NCBI RefSeq assembly: GCF_934561205.1
Contig: NZ_CAKTFU010000006.1
Coordinates: forward strand, 1 to 64,000
DNA: 64,000 bases
Reading direction: 5' to 3'
DNA from: an uncultured Gemmiger sp.
Lineage (GTDB): Bacteria; Bacillota; Clostridia; Oscillospirales; Ruminococcaceae
In this document: positions 38,278 to 46,973 of the stretch, piece by piece
How the letters are laid out: the number at the start of each line of letters is the position of its first letter
Position numbering within the stretch: position 1 is the first letter of the stretch
Position numbers and translations under genes: made by a program
Notes under the pieces: generated by a model
Database searches by the model: none
Seen by the model: the letters and a program-made list of their open reading frames with translations, nothing else
Told to the model about the DNA's origin: nothing

Positions 38278-38795
38278 AGTGATAACCTTCCTAAACTGTT
38301 TGATACCCCTATTGTACCCGATTGCAGCAGAAAAAGCAACCTGTGCGGCAACACGGCGGCTGCAATGTTGGCGCCGTCCAGGGGCGGCAGCGGCAGCAGA
38401 TTGACCGCACCTACCAGCAGGTGGCAGGCGGCAAACCGATAGCCGTAAAAACTCCAACAGGAAAATTTCTCCATAGAAAAAAGGGTAAGCGCGGCGCACA
38501 GGAAATTGGTCAGCGGCCCGGCGGCAGATAAAACCAGCTGCTCGCGTCGGGTCATGGGCTGCCCGCGCAGCCGCAGGCAGATGCCGAAGGGAGAAAGCTC
38601 CAACAGCGGCAGCCGGTGCCATAAAAAGGCGTAGGCGGCAATGTGGCCGCACTCATGCAGGGCGGCGCAGCAAAGCCCTGTGCGCACCGTGCCTGTGCTG
38701 TCAAAAAGCAAGGCCAGCGTCAGCAGAAACAGCGTCAGACACGGCATACGCAGGCGCAGCCTACGCCGCAGCCTGTAATGCCTGGGTCGGGTCAT
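38241..38795 (-). CDS. spoIVFB: site-2 zinc metalloprotease, SpoIVFB-like
   Basis: A 184-aa membrane protease, probably cutting pro-SigK or a similar substrate within the membrane. The zinc site HECGH spans residues 47-51, and the second conserved motif NLLPLPPLDGANI follows. About five hydrophobic segments are seen. It is shorter than Bacillus SpoIVFB (288 aa) and lacks a CBS domain. It overlaps the M23 gene by 35 bases. The SpoIVF assignment rests on the A-B pairing. sigK is not in the window. Confidence 0.8.
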   Translation of the reverse strand: MTRPRHYRLRRRLRLRMPCLTLFLLTLALLFDSTGTVRTGLCCAALHECGHIAAYAFLWHRLPLLELSPFGICLRLRGQPMTRREQLVLSAAGPLTNFLCAALTLFSMEKFSCWSFYGYRFAACHLLVGAVNLLPLPPLDGANIAAAVLPHRLLFLLQSGTIGVSNSLGRLSLWRNFPPNSKRR

Positions 38796-39522
38796 AGCGC
38801 AGCCCCTTGTGCAAAATCTCAAAATGCAGGTGCGGCCCCGTGGCGTTGCCGGTCTGCCCCACCGTGCCCAAAAGCTGCCCGGCCTGCACCGTTTCGCCCG
38901 CGCGCACAAACAGGTACTGCATGTGCGCGTACAGTGTTTCATCCCCGATGGGGTGCAGAAGGCGCAGATAGTTGCCGTAGCTTTTGTGGCTGCCCGCGAT
39001 GCGCACCACGCCCGCCGCGGCGGCATATACGGGGGTGCCCATGGCAGCGGCCAGGTCGGTGCCGTAGTGGAACTCTGTCCCCTGCCCGCCCATGGGGTCG
39101 GTGCGCCAGCCGTAGCCGGAACTGCGGGTGCAGCTGCCCGTCGGCAGCGGAAATTGCAGCGAAAAGTCCGGCAGATAGCTTTCCTCCCGCACGGCGGCGG
39201 GGGCGGTCTTGGCGGGCTTGCCGTGGGCGGGGCGGCTTTCGGGCAGGGCGGCCGCCAAAGTGCGCAGAGCCTCGGCCGCTTGCTCGGTAAATTTTGAAAA
39301 GATGCGCTCTTGCGTTAAAAAGGTAGACTGCTCCGGCTGCAGGGCCTGTATAAAGCCGCGGCGCAGGGCTTCGTACCCTGCCCCGCCGACACTGCGCAGT
39401 GCCAGCGCCGCCGCGATGGCCGCCGCGGCCAGCAGAATTTGTGCGTACAGTACAAGATTTTCCTCCCGCTTGGGGCGGGTTTTGCCCGTCGGCGCGGGCT
39501 TGGGGACAGATTCCTCCCACAT
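38761..39522 (-). CDS. M23 peptidase-domain protein, SpoIVFA-like
   Basis: A 253-aa protein with one membrane helix (about 28-45) and an extracytoplasmic LytM domain. The domain keeps HYGTDLAAAMGTPVYAAAAG and GPHLHFEI. His and Asp ligands seem present, so it might be active, unlike Bacillus SpoIVFA. Position directly before a SpoIVFB-like protease supports a SpoIVFA role. It could instead be a SpoIIQ-like or general cell-wall hydrolase. Confidence 0.78.
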   Translation of the reverse strand: MWEESVPKPAPTGKTRPKREENLVLYAQILLAAAAIAAALALRSVGGAGYEALRRGFIQALQPEQSTFLTQERIFSKFTEQAAEALRTLAAALPESRPAHGKPAKTAPAAVREESYLPDFSLQFPLPTGSCTRSSGYGWRTDPMGGQGTEFHYGTDLAAAMGTPVYAAAAGVVRIAGSHKSYGNYLRLLHPIGDETLYAHMQYLFVRAGETVQAGQLLGTVGQTGNATGPHLHFEILHKGLRYDPTQALQAAA

Positions 39523-39580
39523 ACAAACACCCCCTTTGTGCAGGATATGCGGCAAAGCGGAGCGCTATGCGTAAAGGCAA

Positions 39581-39611
39581 CACCCCCGCAAGGGCAGCCC
39601 TTGCGGGGGTG
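39581..39611. terminator. strong hairpin between the SRPBCC and M23 genes
   Basis: A perfect 14-base stem CACCCCCGCAAGGG / CCCTTGCGGGGGTG with a 3-base loop and no T-run. The flank GGCAACACC resembles the end of the MITE-like repeats. It may stop or stabilise transcripts. Confidence 0.5.
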
Positions 39612-39625
39612 ACATGGCAATCAGG

Positions 39626-40006
39626 TTATGCGCCCAAAGCGCGGCGCAGCATCTCCAACCGTTCTTCCAGCAGCTTTTGGGGTTTGGTGAACAGCCCCAG
39701 GCCGTCGACGTCCAGCAGACATTCCAGGCTGGTGGAATCGCCGCCGCCCAGCAGGATGGCGGTAAAGGTGCCGTGGATCTTGCCTTTTTGGAAGTTGCAG
39801 CTTATGCAGCGGTTTTTCTCCCGGCGGGTAAAGGTCAGCTGGGTGTCCTTGCCGTCGGTATTGTGCTCGGTGGCCTGCATACCGTCGGGGGTTTCCTCGT
39901 AATCCTTTACGTCGGTGCGCCAGTGGTTCAGGGTGGGCTTGGTCAGGTACAGCCAGACCTTGCTTGGGTCGCAGCTGAAATTGGCAGTGACAACACAGGT
40001 TTTCAT
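39626..40006 (-). CDS. SRPBCC-like small protein
   Basis: A 126-aa soluble protein. The N-terminus TCVVTANFSCDPSKVWLYLTKPTLNHWRTD resembles START/polyketide-cyclase (SRPBCC) ligand-binding proteins. AGGAGAA precedes the ATG. It follows ppk by 13 bases and is probably cotranscribed. Ligand unknown. Confidence 0.68.
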   Translation of the reverse strand: MKTCVVTANFSCDPSKVWLYLTKPTLNHWRTDVKDYEETPDGMQATEHNTDGKDTQLTFTRREKNRCISCNFQKGKIHGTFTAILLGGGDSTSLECLLDVDGLGLFTKPQKLLEERLEMLRRALGA

Positions 40007-40019
40007 GGTGGGATTCTCC

Positions 40020-42215
40020 TTACTTTTTACCGCGCCCGAAGAAATCCAGCAGACTGCGGGCAGGGCGCAGGCCGGTGGTGCGGCGCGGGGTGATCTGTTG
40101 GGGGGCAGCCTTGCGCACAGCGGGTCGGGCTGCGGCGGGGGTCGGGTCGGGCTGCATCTCAAAGCCGTTGTTGAAATAGCCGAACATCGCCATCTGGCTG
40201 TCGATGGGGGGCTGGCCGGGCAGCGGCTTGACCTTGACATAGCTGCCGTCGGGCTGCATCTCGCGGGCGTTGACGGTGTCGCGCAGCTGCAGGTCCAGGA
40301 TACCGCGCAGCTTTTGGGCGATTTTCGCGTCATCGATGCGCACACCGACCTCGACGCGGCGCTCGGTATTGCGGGTCAGGAAGTCGCCGGAGGCAATGTA
40401 GATGCGCATATCCTCCCCGCTGCCGAAGCAGTAAATGCGGGAATGTTCCAGATACCGCCCGACAAGGCTGCGGATATGCACGTTTTCGGTGCGGCCGGGC
40501 ACGCCCGCGCGCACACAGCAGATACCGCGCACGATCATATCCACCCGCACACCGGCGCAGCTGGCCTGGCTGATTTTTTCGATGATTTCGGGGTCGTTGA
40601 TGGAGTTGTTTTTTAAGATGATGCCGGCGGGCTTGCCCTGCATGGCCAATGCGATCTGGCGGTCCATCTCCTCCAAAAGCACACTCTTGAAGTGCAGCGG
40701 CGCAACCAGCATGGTGCTTACTTCACCGGTCAGGCGCTGCAGGGCCATGTTGTTAAATACGGCGCTGGCCTCCTCACCGATTTCCTGCCGCGTGGTGATG
40801 AAGGAAAGGTCGGTGTACAGCTCGCTGGTTTTTTCGTTGTAGTTGCCGGTGCCGATCTGGGTCAGGTAGCGGTACTTACCGTTGACGCGGCTGGTGATCA
40901 GCGTCAGCTTGGAGTGTACCTTGTAGTCGTCAAAGCCGTAGAACACCGTGCAGCCGGCGTCCTGCAGCTGCTTGGACCAGTCGATGTTGTTCTGCTCGTC
41001 AAAGCGGGCGCGCAGCTCGACCATGGCGACGACTTCCTTGCCGTTTTCGGCGGCGGCAATCAGCGCGTTGACGATCTGCGAGTCGGCAGCCATACGGTAC
41101 AGCGTCATTTTTATCGAAACAACGTCGGGGTCGTTGGCGGCGCGCAGCAGCATACGGATAAAGGGACGGATGCTCTGGTAAGGGTAGGCCAGCAGCACGT
41201 CGTGCTTGCGCACCTCGGTGTACAGGTCGTACCCGGCGGGCGCCTGCATGGGCTTGGCGGCGGGATAGAATAAATCCGTGTGGCCGCCGTCACTGCCGAT
41301 GCGCCCGGCCAGCTTGAACAGGCAGCCGGTGTCCAGCGGCGAGGTCTGGGTGTAGCAGCGGGCTGCGGGCACGTCCAGCTTGTCGCGCAGGAAACGGGCA
41401 ATATCCTGCGGCGCGTCCGGCCAGAATTGCAGGCGCACGGCGGACAGCTTGCGGCGCTTTTTGAGCAGCTCGCTCATGACATCGCGAAAGTCGATGTCGT
41501 GGTCCATCATGCCCTCGTCCACGGTGATGTCGGCGTTGCGGGTCACGCGGAACAGGCACTGCTTTTGCACGGTGCTGGCGGTAAAGATGGACGCCGCAAA
41601 GTGGCCGATAAGCTCCTCCACAAAGGCGTAGCAGGTGGCATCTCCGTCGCGGATAAAGAGGACGCGCTCAAACTGGGGATTTACGGGTACGATGCCGTAG
41701 CTGATGCCATCGTTTTTGGAGTGCAGCTGGGCGATGTAGTAGATCTGCTTGTTGTACAAAAACGGGAAGGGATGCCGCTGGTCGACGATCTGCGGGCTTA
41801 ACAGCGGCAGCAGTTCGCGGTGAAAATACTCTTTCCAGAAATGCTCCTGCTGCTTGCCCAGCTTGGTGAAATCCACCTTTTTGTAGCCCTGCTCGTCCAG
41901 GGCCTGCACCAGGTGGGCAAAGTATTTGTCGCACTTGGCCTGCAGGTCGGCCACGCGCGGGGTGATGGCGGCGATCTGTTCGGCGGCGGTCATGTGGGTG
42001 ACGTTGTCGGTCTTGTTGGTTTTGAGCAGCGTCTGGTCATACAGGGAGCCGACGCGTACCATAAAAAACTCGTCCATGTTGCTGCCGAAAATGGCGGCAA
42101 ACTTGATGCGTTCGCACAGCGGTACGTTCTTTTCTTTGGCCAGTGCCAAAACGCGGCTGTCAAAGTCCAGCCAGCTGAGTTCGCGGTTGATAAAAATGTT
42201 TTCCGGCTTATCCAA
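40020..42215 (-). CDS. ppk: polyphosphate kinase
   Basis: A 731-aa enzyme polymerising polyphosphate from ATP. It opens INRELSWLDFDSRVL and has FAAIFGSNMDEFFMVRVG. The phospho-His region is in the YHEKTSE-like GTGNYNEKTSELYTD, and the C-terminal PLD-like domain has NNSINDPEIIEKISQAS. About 50 residues beyond the usual end are low-complexity, Pro/Arg-rich. It overlaps comEA by eight bases. Confidence 0.94.
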   Translation of the reverse strand: MDKPENIFINRELSWLDFDSRVLALAKEKNVPLCERIKFAAIFGSNMDEFFMVRVGSLYDQTLLKTNKTDNVTHMTAAEQIAAITPRVADLQAKCDKYFAHLVQALDEQGYKKVDFTKLGKQQEHFWKEYFHRELLPLLSPQIVDQRHPFPFLYNKQIYYIAQLHSKNDGISYGIVPVNPQFERVLFIRDGDATCYAFVEELIGHFAASIFTASTVQKQCLFRVTRNADITVDEGMMDHDIDFRDVMSELLKKRRKLSAVRLQFWPDAPQDIARFLRDKLDVPAARCYTQTSPLDTGCLFKLAGRIGSDGGHTDLFYPAAKPMQAPAGYDLYTEVRKHDVLLAYPYQSIRPFIRMLLRAANDPDVVSIKMTLYRMAADSQIVNALIAAAENGKEVVAMVELRARFDEQNNIDWSKQLQDAGCTVFYGFDDYKVHSKLTLITSRVNGKYRYLTQIGTGNYNEKTSELYTDLSFITTRQEIGEEASAVFNNMALQRLTGEVSTMLVAPLHFKSVLLEEMDRQIALAMQGKPAGIILKNNSINDPEIIEKISQASCAGVRVDMIVRGICCVRAGVPGRTENVHIRSLVGRYLEHSRIYCFGSGEDMRIYIASGDFLTRNTERRVEVGVRIDDAKIAQKLRGILDLQLRDTVNAREMQPDGSYVKVKPLPGQPPIDSQMAMFGYFNNGFEMQPDPTPAAARPAVRKAAPQQITPRRTTGLRPARSLLDFFGRGKK

Positions 42216-42597
42216 GGCTATGCTCCTCCTGTTCCTTTACGGGCGGCTGCACACAGGCAAGACCTGCCCAGCTTTCGACCATGCGTTGGGAAATACCGCT
42301 TACGGCGGCAACGTCCTGTAAGGCGGCAAAATATCCGTGTTCGGCGCGGTAGCGCACAATGGCTTCCGCCTTTGCCTGCCCGACCCCCGGCAGGGCGGTC
42401 AGCGCGGCGGCATCGGCGGTGTTGATATCCAAAAGCGGTGCCGCGGCGGGGGCGCTTTGCGCAGAAAATACATAGGGGGCGGGGGCTTTTTGCGGCAGCC
42501 AGATCGGCACGATCAGCCAAAGCGAGGCGACCGCAACGGCCAGCGCCGCCAGCAAAAAGGCCGCCCAGGGTACGGCCTTGCCGTGCAGAAAACGCAT
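42208..42597 (-). CDS. comEA: ComEA-like helix-hairpin-helix DNA-binding protein
   Basis: A 129-aa protein with one N-terminal membrane helix (about 9-30) and a C-terminal double HhH DNA-binding domain: LLDINTADAAALTALPGVGQAKAEAIVRYR. The ligand domain (SLBB) of full ComEA is absent, so it is a short form. AGGGGGA precedes the ATG. With ComEC elsewhere in the window it suggests a DNA-uptake apparatus. Confidence 0.82.
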   Translation of the reverse strand: MRFLHGKAVPWAAFLLAALAVAVASLWLIVPIWLPQKAPAPYVFSAQSAPAAAPLLDINTADAAALTALPGVGQAKAEAIVRYRAEHGYFAALQDVAAVSGISQRMVESWAGLACVQPPVKEQEEHSLG

Positions 42598-42682
42598 AGC
42601 AATCCCCCTTTGTGCAGATGGTACACTTATTATAACACGACGCGGGGGGAAATGCATCTCTTTTGCGCGGTTTTTACACAAA

Positions 42683-42943
42683 TTATACGCGGCGTTTGCG
42701 GGGTGTGGGCAGCGGGTCGGCGTCCACGATGACCACATCGGCCCCGATGCGGCGGATACTCTCCCACGGAAGCAGCAGGTCGTCGTCATAGCCCAGCAGC
42801 CCCAGCATACGCCCCCGCCCGCGCAGCAGCACCGATTGGATGCGCCCGTTGCCCTCATCAAAGAGAATGTCGTCGATGCGGCCGAGATTTTCGCCGTTTT
42901 GTATCCGAATCACGTCTTTTTCGGCCAGATCGTGCAGTGTCAT
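42683..42943 (-). CDS. YlmC/YmxH family sporulation-associated PRC-barrel protein
   Basis: An 86-aa PRC-barrel protein with GENLGRIDDILFDEGNGRI and LLPWESIRRIGADVVIVD. Bacillus YlmC/YmxH are small sporulation-linked proteins of this type. AAAGGGGG precedes the ATG. It heads the ylmC-comEA-ppk-SRPBCC run on the minus strand. Precise role unknown. Confidence 0.82.
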   Translation of the reverse strand: MTLHDLAEKDVIRIQNGENLGRIDDILFDEGNGRIQSVLLRGRGRMLGLLGYDDDLLLPWESIRRIGADVVIVDADPLPTPRKRRV

Positions 42944-42990
42944 GCAAAGCCCCCTTTCGTGTTGCCTTATAGTATGCGGGCAAAAAAGAA

Positions 42991-43019
42991 TTGTTTCCTG
43001 TGCCGAAAACGTGTATAAT
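42991..43019 (+). promoter_or_regulatory. promoter of the HAD hydrolase gene
   Basis: TTGTTT (42991-42996) and TATAAT (43014-43019), spacer 17, about 30 bases before the ATG. Confidence 0.78.
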
Positions 43020-43047
43020 AAAGGTAAGTACCATAGGAGGGTATACT

Positions 43048-43662
43048 ATGTACAGAAATATCATTTTGGATTTCGGCGGCGTGGTGATCGATTTCAGCCC
43101 CAAGGAATTTTTGATGGAGCGTTTTTTGAACAAGCACGCCGAGGAGATAACCTACGAACTGACCTTTGGCAGCCAGGAATGGAACGACTTGGATCGCGGC
43201 ACCCTGTCCCGCGAGGAGGGCAACCGCATTATGCTGGAGAATGCCGCCCACGTCAACCGTACCTTTGAGGTGCGCACCGTGCTGGAAGAATGGGAGGAGA
43301 TGCTGCGCGACAAGGACTCCACCATTCAAATCATGCGCGAGCTGAAGGAACAGGGCTACCGCCTGTATTACCTGACCAATATGCCCGCCGATGTGTGGGA
43401 AAAAATGCAGCAGCGGGATTGGTTTGCCCTGTTTGACGGGGGCATTGCCAGCTGCGATGTGCACCTGTGCAAGCCTGAACCGGAAATTTTCCACGCGCTG
43501 ATTGAGCAGTGCGGCCTGGCCTACGACGAGAGCATTTTTGTGGACGACAGCAAGGCAAACGCCCAGGCGGCCTATAACCTGGGCATTACGGGTATCTTGT
43601 ACAAGAACCCCGTGTCCTTCCGCCGCGCCCTGGGCGTGTGCGGCATTGAACTGGAAAAGTAA
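43048..43662 (+). CDS. HAD family hydrolase (YihX-like)
   Basis: A 204-aa haloacid dehalogenase-type phosphatase. Motif I is ILDFGGVVIDF with nucleophile Asp8; motif II YYLTNMP; the Lys in CKPEPEIF; motif IV IFVDDSKANAQAA. A helical cap (about 15-85) makes it subfamily IA. AGGAGG sits at 43035-43040. It is monocistronic, facing sigG. Substrate unknown; YihX acts on glucose 1-phosphate. Confidence 0.9.
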   Translation: MYRNIILDFGGVVIDFSPKEFLMERFLNKHAEEITYELTFGSQEWNDLDRGTLSREEGNRIMLENAAHVNRTFEVRTVLEEWEEMLRDKDSTIQIMRELKEQGYRLYYLTNMPADVWEKMQQRDWFALFDGGIASCDVHLCKPEPEIFHALIEQCGLAYDESIFVDDSKANAQAAYNLGITGILYKNPVSFRRALGVCGIELEK

Positions 43663-43677
43663 GAAAGCATTACCGAA

Positions 43678-43722
43678 ACAACGGGTACTGCGGCAGATTT
43701 CGCTGCGGTACCCGTTGTTTGT
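43678..43722 (+). terminator. terminator of the HAD hydrolase gene
   Basis: A long stem, ACAACGGGTAC with GTACCCGTTGT, plus an inner TGCGGC/GCTGCG stem, then TTGTTGC. Confidence 0.75.
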
Positions 43723-43737
43723 TGCAACCGCAAAAGC

Positions 43738-43756
43738 CTTCCCCCCAAGGGGGGAA
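43738..43756. repeat. short C/G-run palindrome before the sigG 3' end
   Basis: CTTCCCCCC-AA-GGGGGGAA is a near-perfect palindrome between the two converging genes, with AAAAGCC on both flanks. It may terminate sigG transcripts on the minus strand or belong to a dispersed repeat. Confidence 0.45.
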
Positions 43757-43813
43757 AAAGCCATATAGGCGGCGATGCTGTTAAGCTGCGGGTGAGCCGC
43801 CCCTGCCCCTGCA

Positions 43814-44593
43814 TTACTGCCCCGAAATTTGCTCCTTGATATGCGACAGGGCGCTTTTTTCCAATCGGCTGACCTGCGCCTGACTGATGCCGATGATCTG
43901 CGCCACCTGCGTCTGCGTTTTGCCCGAAAGATACCGCAGCGCAATGATGCGGCGTTCGCGCGGCGACAGGGCGCGCACCGTGTCGCGGAACATAATATCG
44001 CTGATCCAGCTTTCCTCGTCGGTGTTGTCGCGCAGGCGGTCCACCATCGAAAAGCTGTCCCCATCCTCGCTGAAAACAGGCTCGTACAGGCTGGTCGGCT
44101 CACGCACCGACTCCAACGCCAGTGCCACGTTTTCGGGGCTGGTGCCGAGCCTGGCGGCAATTTCCGACAGCTTCGGCTCCCGCCCGCCGGATTTTTGCAG
44201 TGCCTCCCGTGCCTGCATGGCGTGGTAGGCCATGTCGCGCATCGAACGGCTGACCCGCACGGCGTTGTTGTCGCGCAGATACCGCCGCAGCTCGCCGCAG
44301 ATCATCGGCACCCCGTAGGTCGAAAACCGCACCCCGTGGACGGGGTCAAAGCCGTCGATGGCCTTCATCAGCCCGATGCACCCGACCTGAAACAGATCGT
44401 CCATGCTTTCGCCGCGCCCCGCAAACCGTTGCACCACGCTTAACACAAGGCGCAGATTGCCGCGTATCATCTCCTGCCGTGCGGCGGCGTCCCCCTGCCG
44501 GATCTTGCGGATCAGCGCGGATTTTTCAGCCTCGCTCAAAACCGGCAGCCGCGTGGTGTCCACGCCGCAAATTTCTACCTTGCCTGCATACAT
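43814..44593 (-). CDS. sigG: RNA polymerase sigma-G factor
   Basis: A 259-aa late forespore sigma factor, close to Bacillus SigG (260 aa). The SigG-typical N-terminus is VEICGVDTTRLPVLSEAEK. Region 2 is DLFQVGCIGLMKAIDGFDP, region 3 follows, and region 4 is GKTQTQVAQIIGISQAQVSRLEKSA. GGGAGGG precedes the ATG. It lies near sigE but is separated from it by an opposite-strand gene. Confidence 0.95.
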   Translation of the reverse strand: MYAGKVEICGVDTTRLPVLSEAEKSALIRKIRQGDAAARQEMIRGNLRLVLSVVQRFAGRGESMDDLFQVGCIGLMKAIDGFDPVHGVRFSTYGVPMICGELRRYLRDNNAVRVSRSMRDMAYHAMQAREALQKSGGREPKLSEIAARLGTSPENVALALESVREPTSLYEPVFSEDGDSFSMVDRLRDNTDEESWISDIMFRDTVRALSPRERRIIALRYLSGKTQTQVAQIIGISQAQVSRLEKSALSHIKEQISGQ

Positions 44594-44710
44594 TGTGCCA
44601 GCCCTCCCCTGCTGTTTGAAGTATAGGCCGCGCTGCGCCGCCCCAAACAGGAAAATTCTGCACATGATGCCAACCGACGGCATACTGTGAAAGCGAGGAG
44701 GAGATGCACT

Positions 44711-45229
44711 ATGATGATTTCCGTTTGGGTGACGGCGGCGTTGGTGGTCGTGGCGGCGGTGACGGCAGGGGTCATTGTCTGGCTGGCCCTGCCTGAGGCC
44801 GAGCAGCCGCGCAGCAGAGAACGCCGCGCCGAGTACGAACATCCCGATTTTGCCGACGCCGCCGGGTTTGCCGTGACCGCCTACCCCGAAAGCGACATCA
44901 TCTTGCAGGAACGTATCTGGCTGATCGAGGACGAGGTCGCGGAGCTGGATTTTACCATTGTGCCGGGGCGCAGCGCACGGCTGCGGGTGGCAAGGCAGGA
45001 AAAAATGCGCCGCCCCAACGGCTTTGACCCCAAGGCGTTTGAAAGTGTGGAGCAGTACCAGATCGACGGCGTACCTGTGACCCATTACCAGAGCGCGGGC
45101 CGCATGGGGGTGCTGACGTGGAGTCGGGACGGCTTTGACTGCCTTTTGTATGCCGAGGACCCGGAGATGAATATGCTGGCGGGGCTGGCGGTGCCGTTTG
45201 TTTCCACCGTGCGCGCCGAGCAGCGGTAG
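44711..45229 (+). CDS. unknown membrane-anchored protein inserted between sigE and sigG
   Basis: A 172-aa protein with an N-terminal hydrophobic helix (about residues 4-28) and a soluble, probably external domain. The C-terminal run GMGVLTWSRDG-like (HYQSAGRMGVLTWSRDGFDCLLYA) resembles DUF4367-type sheets only loosely. AGGAGG precedes the ATG. It runs opposite to both sigma genes and interrupts the usual spoIIGA-sigE-sigG order. I do not recognise it with confidence. A sporulation role is a guess from position. Confidence 0.72.
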   Translation: MMISVWVTAALVVVAAVTAGVIVWLALPEAEQPRSRERRAEYEHPDFADAAGFAVTAYPESDIILQERIWLIEDEVAELDFTIVPGRSARLRVARQEKMRRPNGFDPKAFESVEQYQIDGVPVTHYQSAGRMGVLTWSRDGFDCLLYAEDPEMNMLAGLAVPFVSTVRAEQR

Positions 45230-45244
45230 GTTAAGGGTGTTGCT

Positions 45245-45952
45245 TTAGGATACCGATTCCAGCTCGCGCCGCAGACGGCGCAAAATGCGCTTTTCCAACC
45301 GGGAAATATAGCTTTGCGAGATGCCCAGCACGTCCGCGACCTCTTTTTGGGTGTGCTCACTCTCCCGCCCCAGGCCGAAGCGCAGTTCCATAATGCGGCG
45401 CTCGCGCGGGGAAAGCCCCGCCACGGCGCGGTACAGTGCCGCGCGCTCGGCATTTTGCTCCAACCGGTAGCCGACCTGCGGCTCGTCGGCGGTAAGTACG
45501 TCCATCAAAAGCAGCTCGTTGCCGTCGCTGTCGGTGTTCAGCGGCTCGTCGATGCTGGCGTCCTGGCGGCGGTTGGAACTTTTGCGCAGGTACATCAAAA
45601 TTTCGTTTTCGATGCAGCGGCTTGCGTAGGTTGCCAGCTTGATGTTTTTGCTTGGCTCAAAGGTATTGATGGCCTTGATCAGCCCGATGGTGCCGAGGGA
45701 GATCATATCCTCCAGCCCGGCGGAGGGCGTTTCGAACTTTTTGGCGATATAGACGACCAGCCGCAGGTTGTGGGTGATCAAAAGATCCCGCGCCTGTGCG
45801 CTGCCGCTGACAAGCGCCGCCACGGCCTGCTGCTCCCGCACGGGGTCCAGCGGGGCGGGCAGTGTGTCCGAGCCGTTGATGTAATGCACGGGATGCGGCA
45901 CCGAAAGCCGCGCCAAAAGCCCGCAAATAAAGCGTTCCCACGATACAACCAT
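45245..45952 (-). CDS. sigE: RNA polymerase sigma-E factor (pro-sigma-E)
   Basis: A 235-aa early mother-cell sigma factor. The N-terminal part has the pro-region and the YINGSDTLPAPL site next to which SpoIIGA cuts in Bacillus. Region 2 is NLRLVVYIAKKFETP..DMISLGTIGLIKAINTF, and region 4 HTQKEVADVLGISQSYISRLEKR. It starts 16 bases after spoIIGA. Confidence 0.96.
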   Translation of the reverse strand: MVVSWERFICGLLARLSVPHPVHYINGSDTLPAPLDPVREQQAVAALVSGSAQARDLLITHNLRLVVYIAKKFETPSAGLEDMISLGTIGLIKAINTFEPSKNIKLATYASRCIENEILMYLRKSSNRRQDASIDEPLNTDSDGNELLLMDVLTADEPQVGYRLEQNAERAALYRAVAGLSPRERRIMELRFGLGRESEHTQKEVADVLGISQSYISRLEKRILRRLRRELESVS

Positions 45953-45968
45953 AGATAAGTACCCCCTT

Positions 45969-46847
45969 TTATAAAAAATCCGGACCGTACAACGCTTCGT
46001 ACTCGCTGCTGCCGAAGGAGGCTTGGGTAAAAGCCAGCGCTGTGCGCCCCAGCCCCAGCAGCCCGGTGTCGGAAATCAGCGAGATGCCCGACACCGCAAA
46101 CCCCGGCAGCAGCCCGCTGCCCGCCGCCGTGGAACAGGGAATCAAGCGCAGATGCGTCCCTGCGGGCGGCGCACGGCGGGTACTGCCGGAAAACCAATCG
46201 TCCAGAAACGCGCAGACCTCGGCGGGCAGGCGAGCGCGGGCGTCCGGGTAGCTGACGACCAGCACGGGCAGGCAGGTCACGGGGTCTTTTAAGTGGTTGG
46301 CGGTATCGGCGGCGGCGCGTAGCCGCAGGGTGTGCCCGCACAGCTCGGTCTGCAGGCCCACGGTCTGCGTCGGCGGGGTGCGGCGGCAGAAAAACCGCTG
46401 GTATATCTCCGTTCCGGCAGCTAATACCCCGGCAAGGACAAGCAGCAAAAGCGGTGAAATTCGCAGATACAGCGTTAAATTTCCTGCCTGCAGGGTCGGC
46501 GTTTGGCTGTACGCCGCCCCCAAGACCGCCAGCCCGCCCAAGGCGATGTTCAACGCGGCGTATACGGCAGTGACCGCCAGCCACCGCCGTTTGCTGCGCA
46601 CACCGAAGGCGGCGCACGTCACCACGGCGGCTGTGCCCAGCTTGTACCCCAGCTGGACCGCCAAGGGCAGGGGCGGCGCAAATAAAATCAGCGCCGAGAG
46701 CGCCGCCGCCGCGCTGCCCGCCAGCAGCCGCCCGAACCGGGGACGCTGGGCGCACAAGCCCCCTGCCGCCAGCAGCAAAAAATACGCCGCCAGAAAATTG
46801 ACCAGCAGCAGGATATCCAAGTAGATGACGGTCTTGATGCTGCCCAC
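45969..46847 (-). CDS. spoIIGA: sigma-E processing peptidase SpoIIGA
   Basis: A membrane aspartic protease of about 292 aa that activates pro-sigma-E at the septum. Five or so N-terminal helices begin at VIYLDILLLVNFLAAYFLL. The C-terminal protease domain should hold the DSG/DTG-type site; the best match here is near the ISDTGLLGLG-like end, so the catalytic Asp is not certain. No ATG fits; a GTG at 46847 with AGGG upstream is my choice. Identity is strong from position before sigE. Confidence 0.87.
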   Translation of the reverse strand: MGSIKTVIYLDILLLVNFLAAYFLLLAAGGLCAQRPRFGRLLAGSAAAALSALILFAPPLPLAVQLGYKLGTAAVVTCAAFGVRSKRRWLAVTAVYAALNIALGGLAVLGAAYSQTPTLQAGNLTLYLRISPLLLLVLAGVLAAGTEIYQRFFCRRTPPTQTVGLQTELCGHTLRLRAAADTANHLKDPVTCLPVLVVSYPDARARLPAEVCAFLDDWFSGSTRRAPPAGTHLRLIPCSTAAGSGLLPGFAVSGISLISDTGLLGLGRTALAFTQASFGSSEYEALYGPDFL

Positions 46848-46913
46848 CCCCTGCCCTATACCCACATTGTATGCCCGCGCCGAAAAGAAAATGCGCAGAC
46901 ATTGCGCGGGCAA

Positions 46914-46946
46914 AACAAAAAATCCCCCTGCCGAGGCAGGGGGAAA
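46914..46946 (-). terminator. terminator of the SPASM radical SAM gene
   Basis: Stem TCCCCCTGCC / GGCAGGGGGA with a 3-base loop. On the minus strand it runs into TTTTTTGTTTT. Confidence 0.88.
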
Positions 46947-46973
46947 ATGATAGGGAGTAAAAACGCAAAATCG

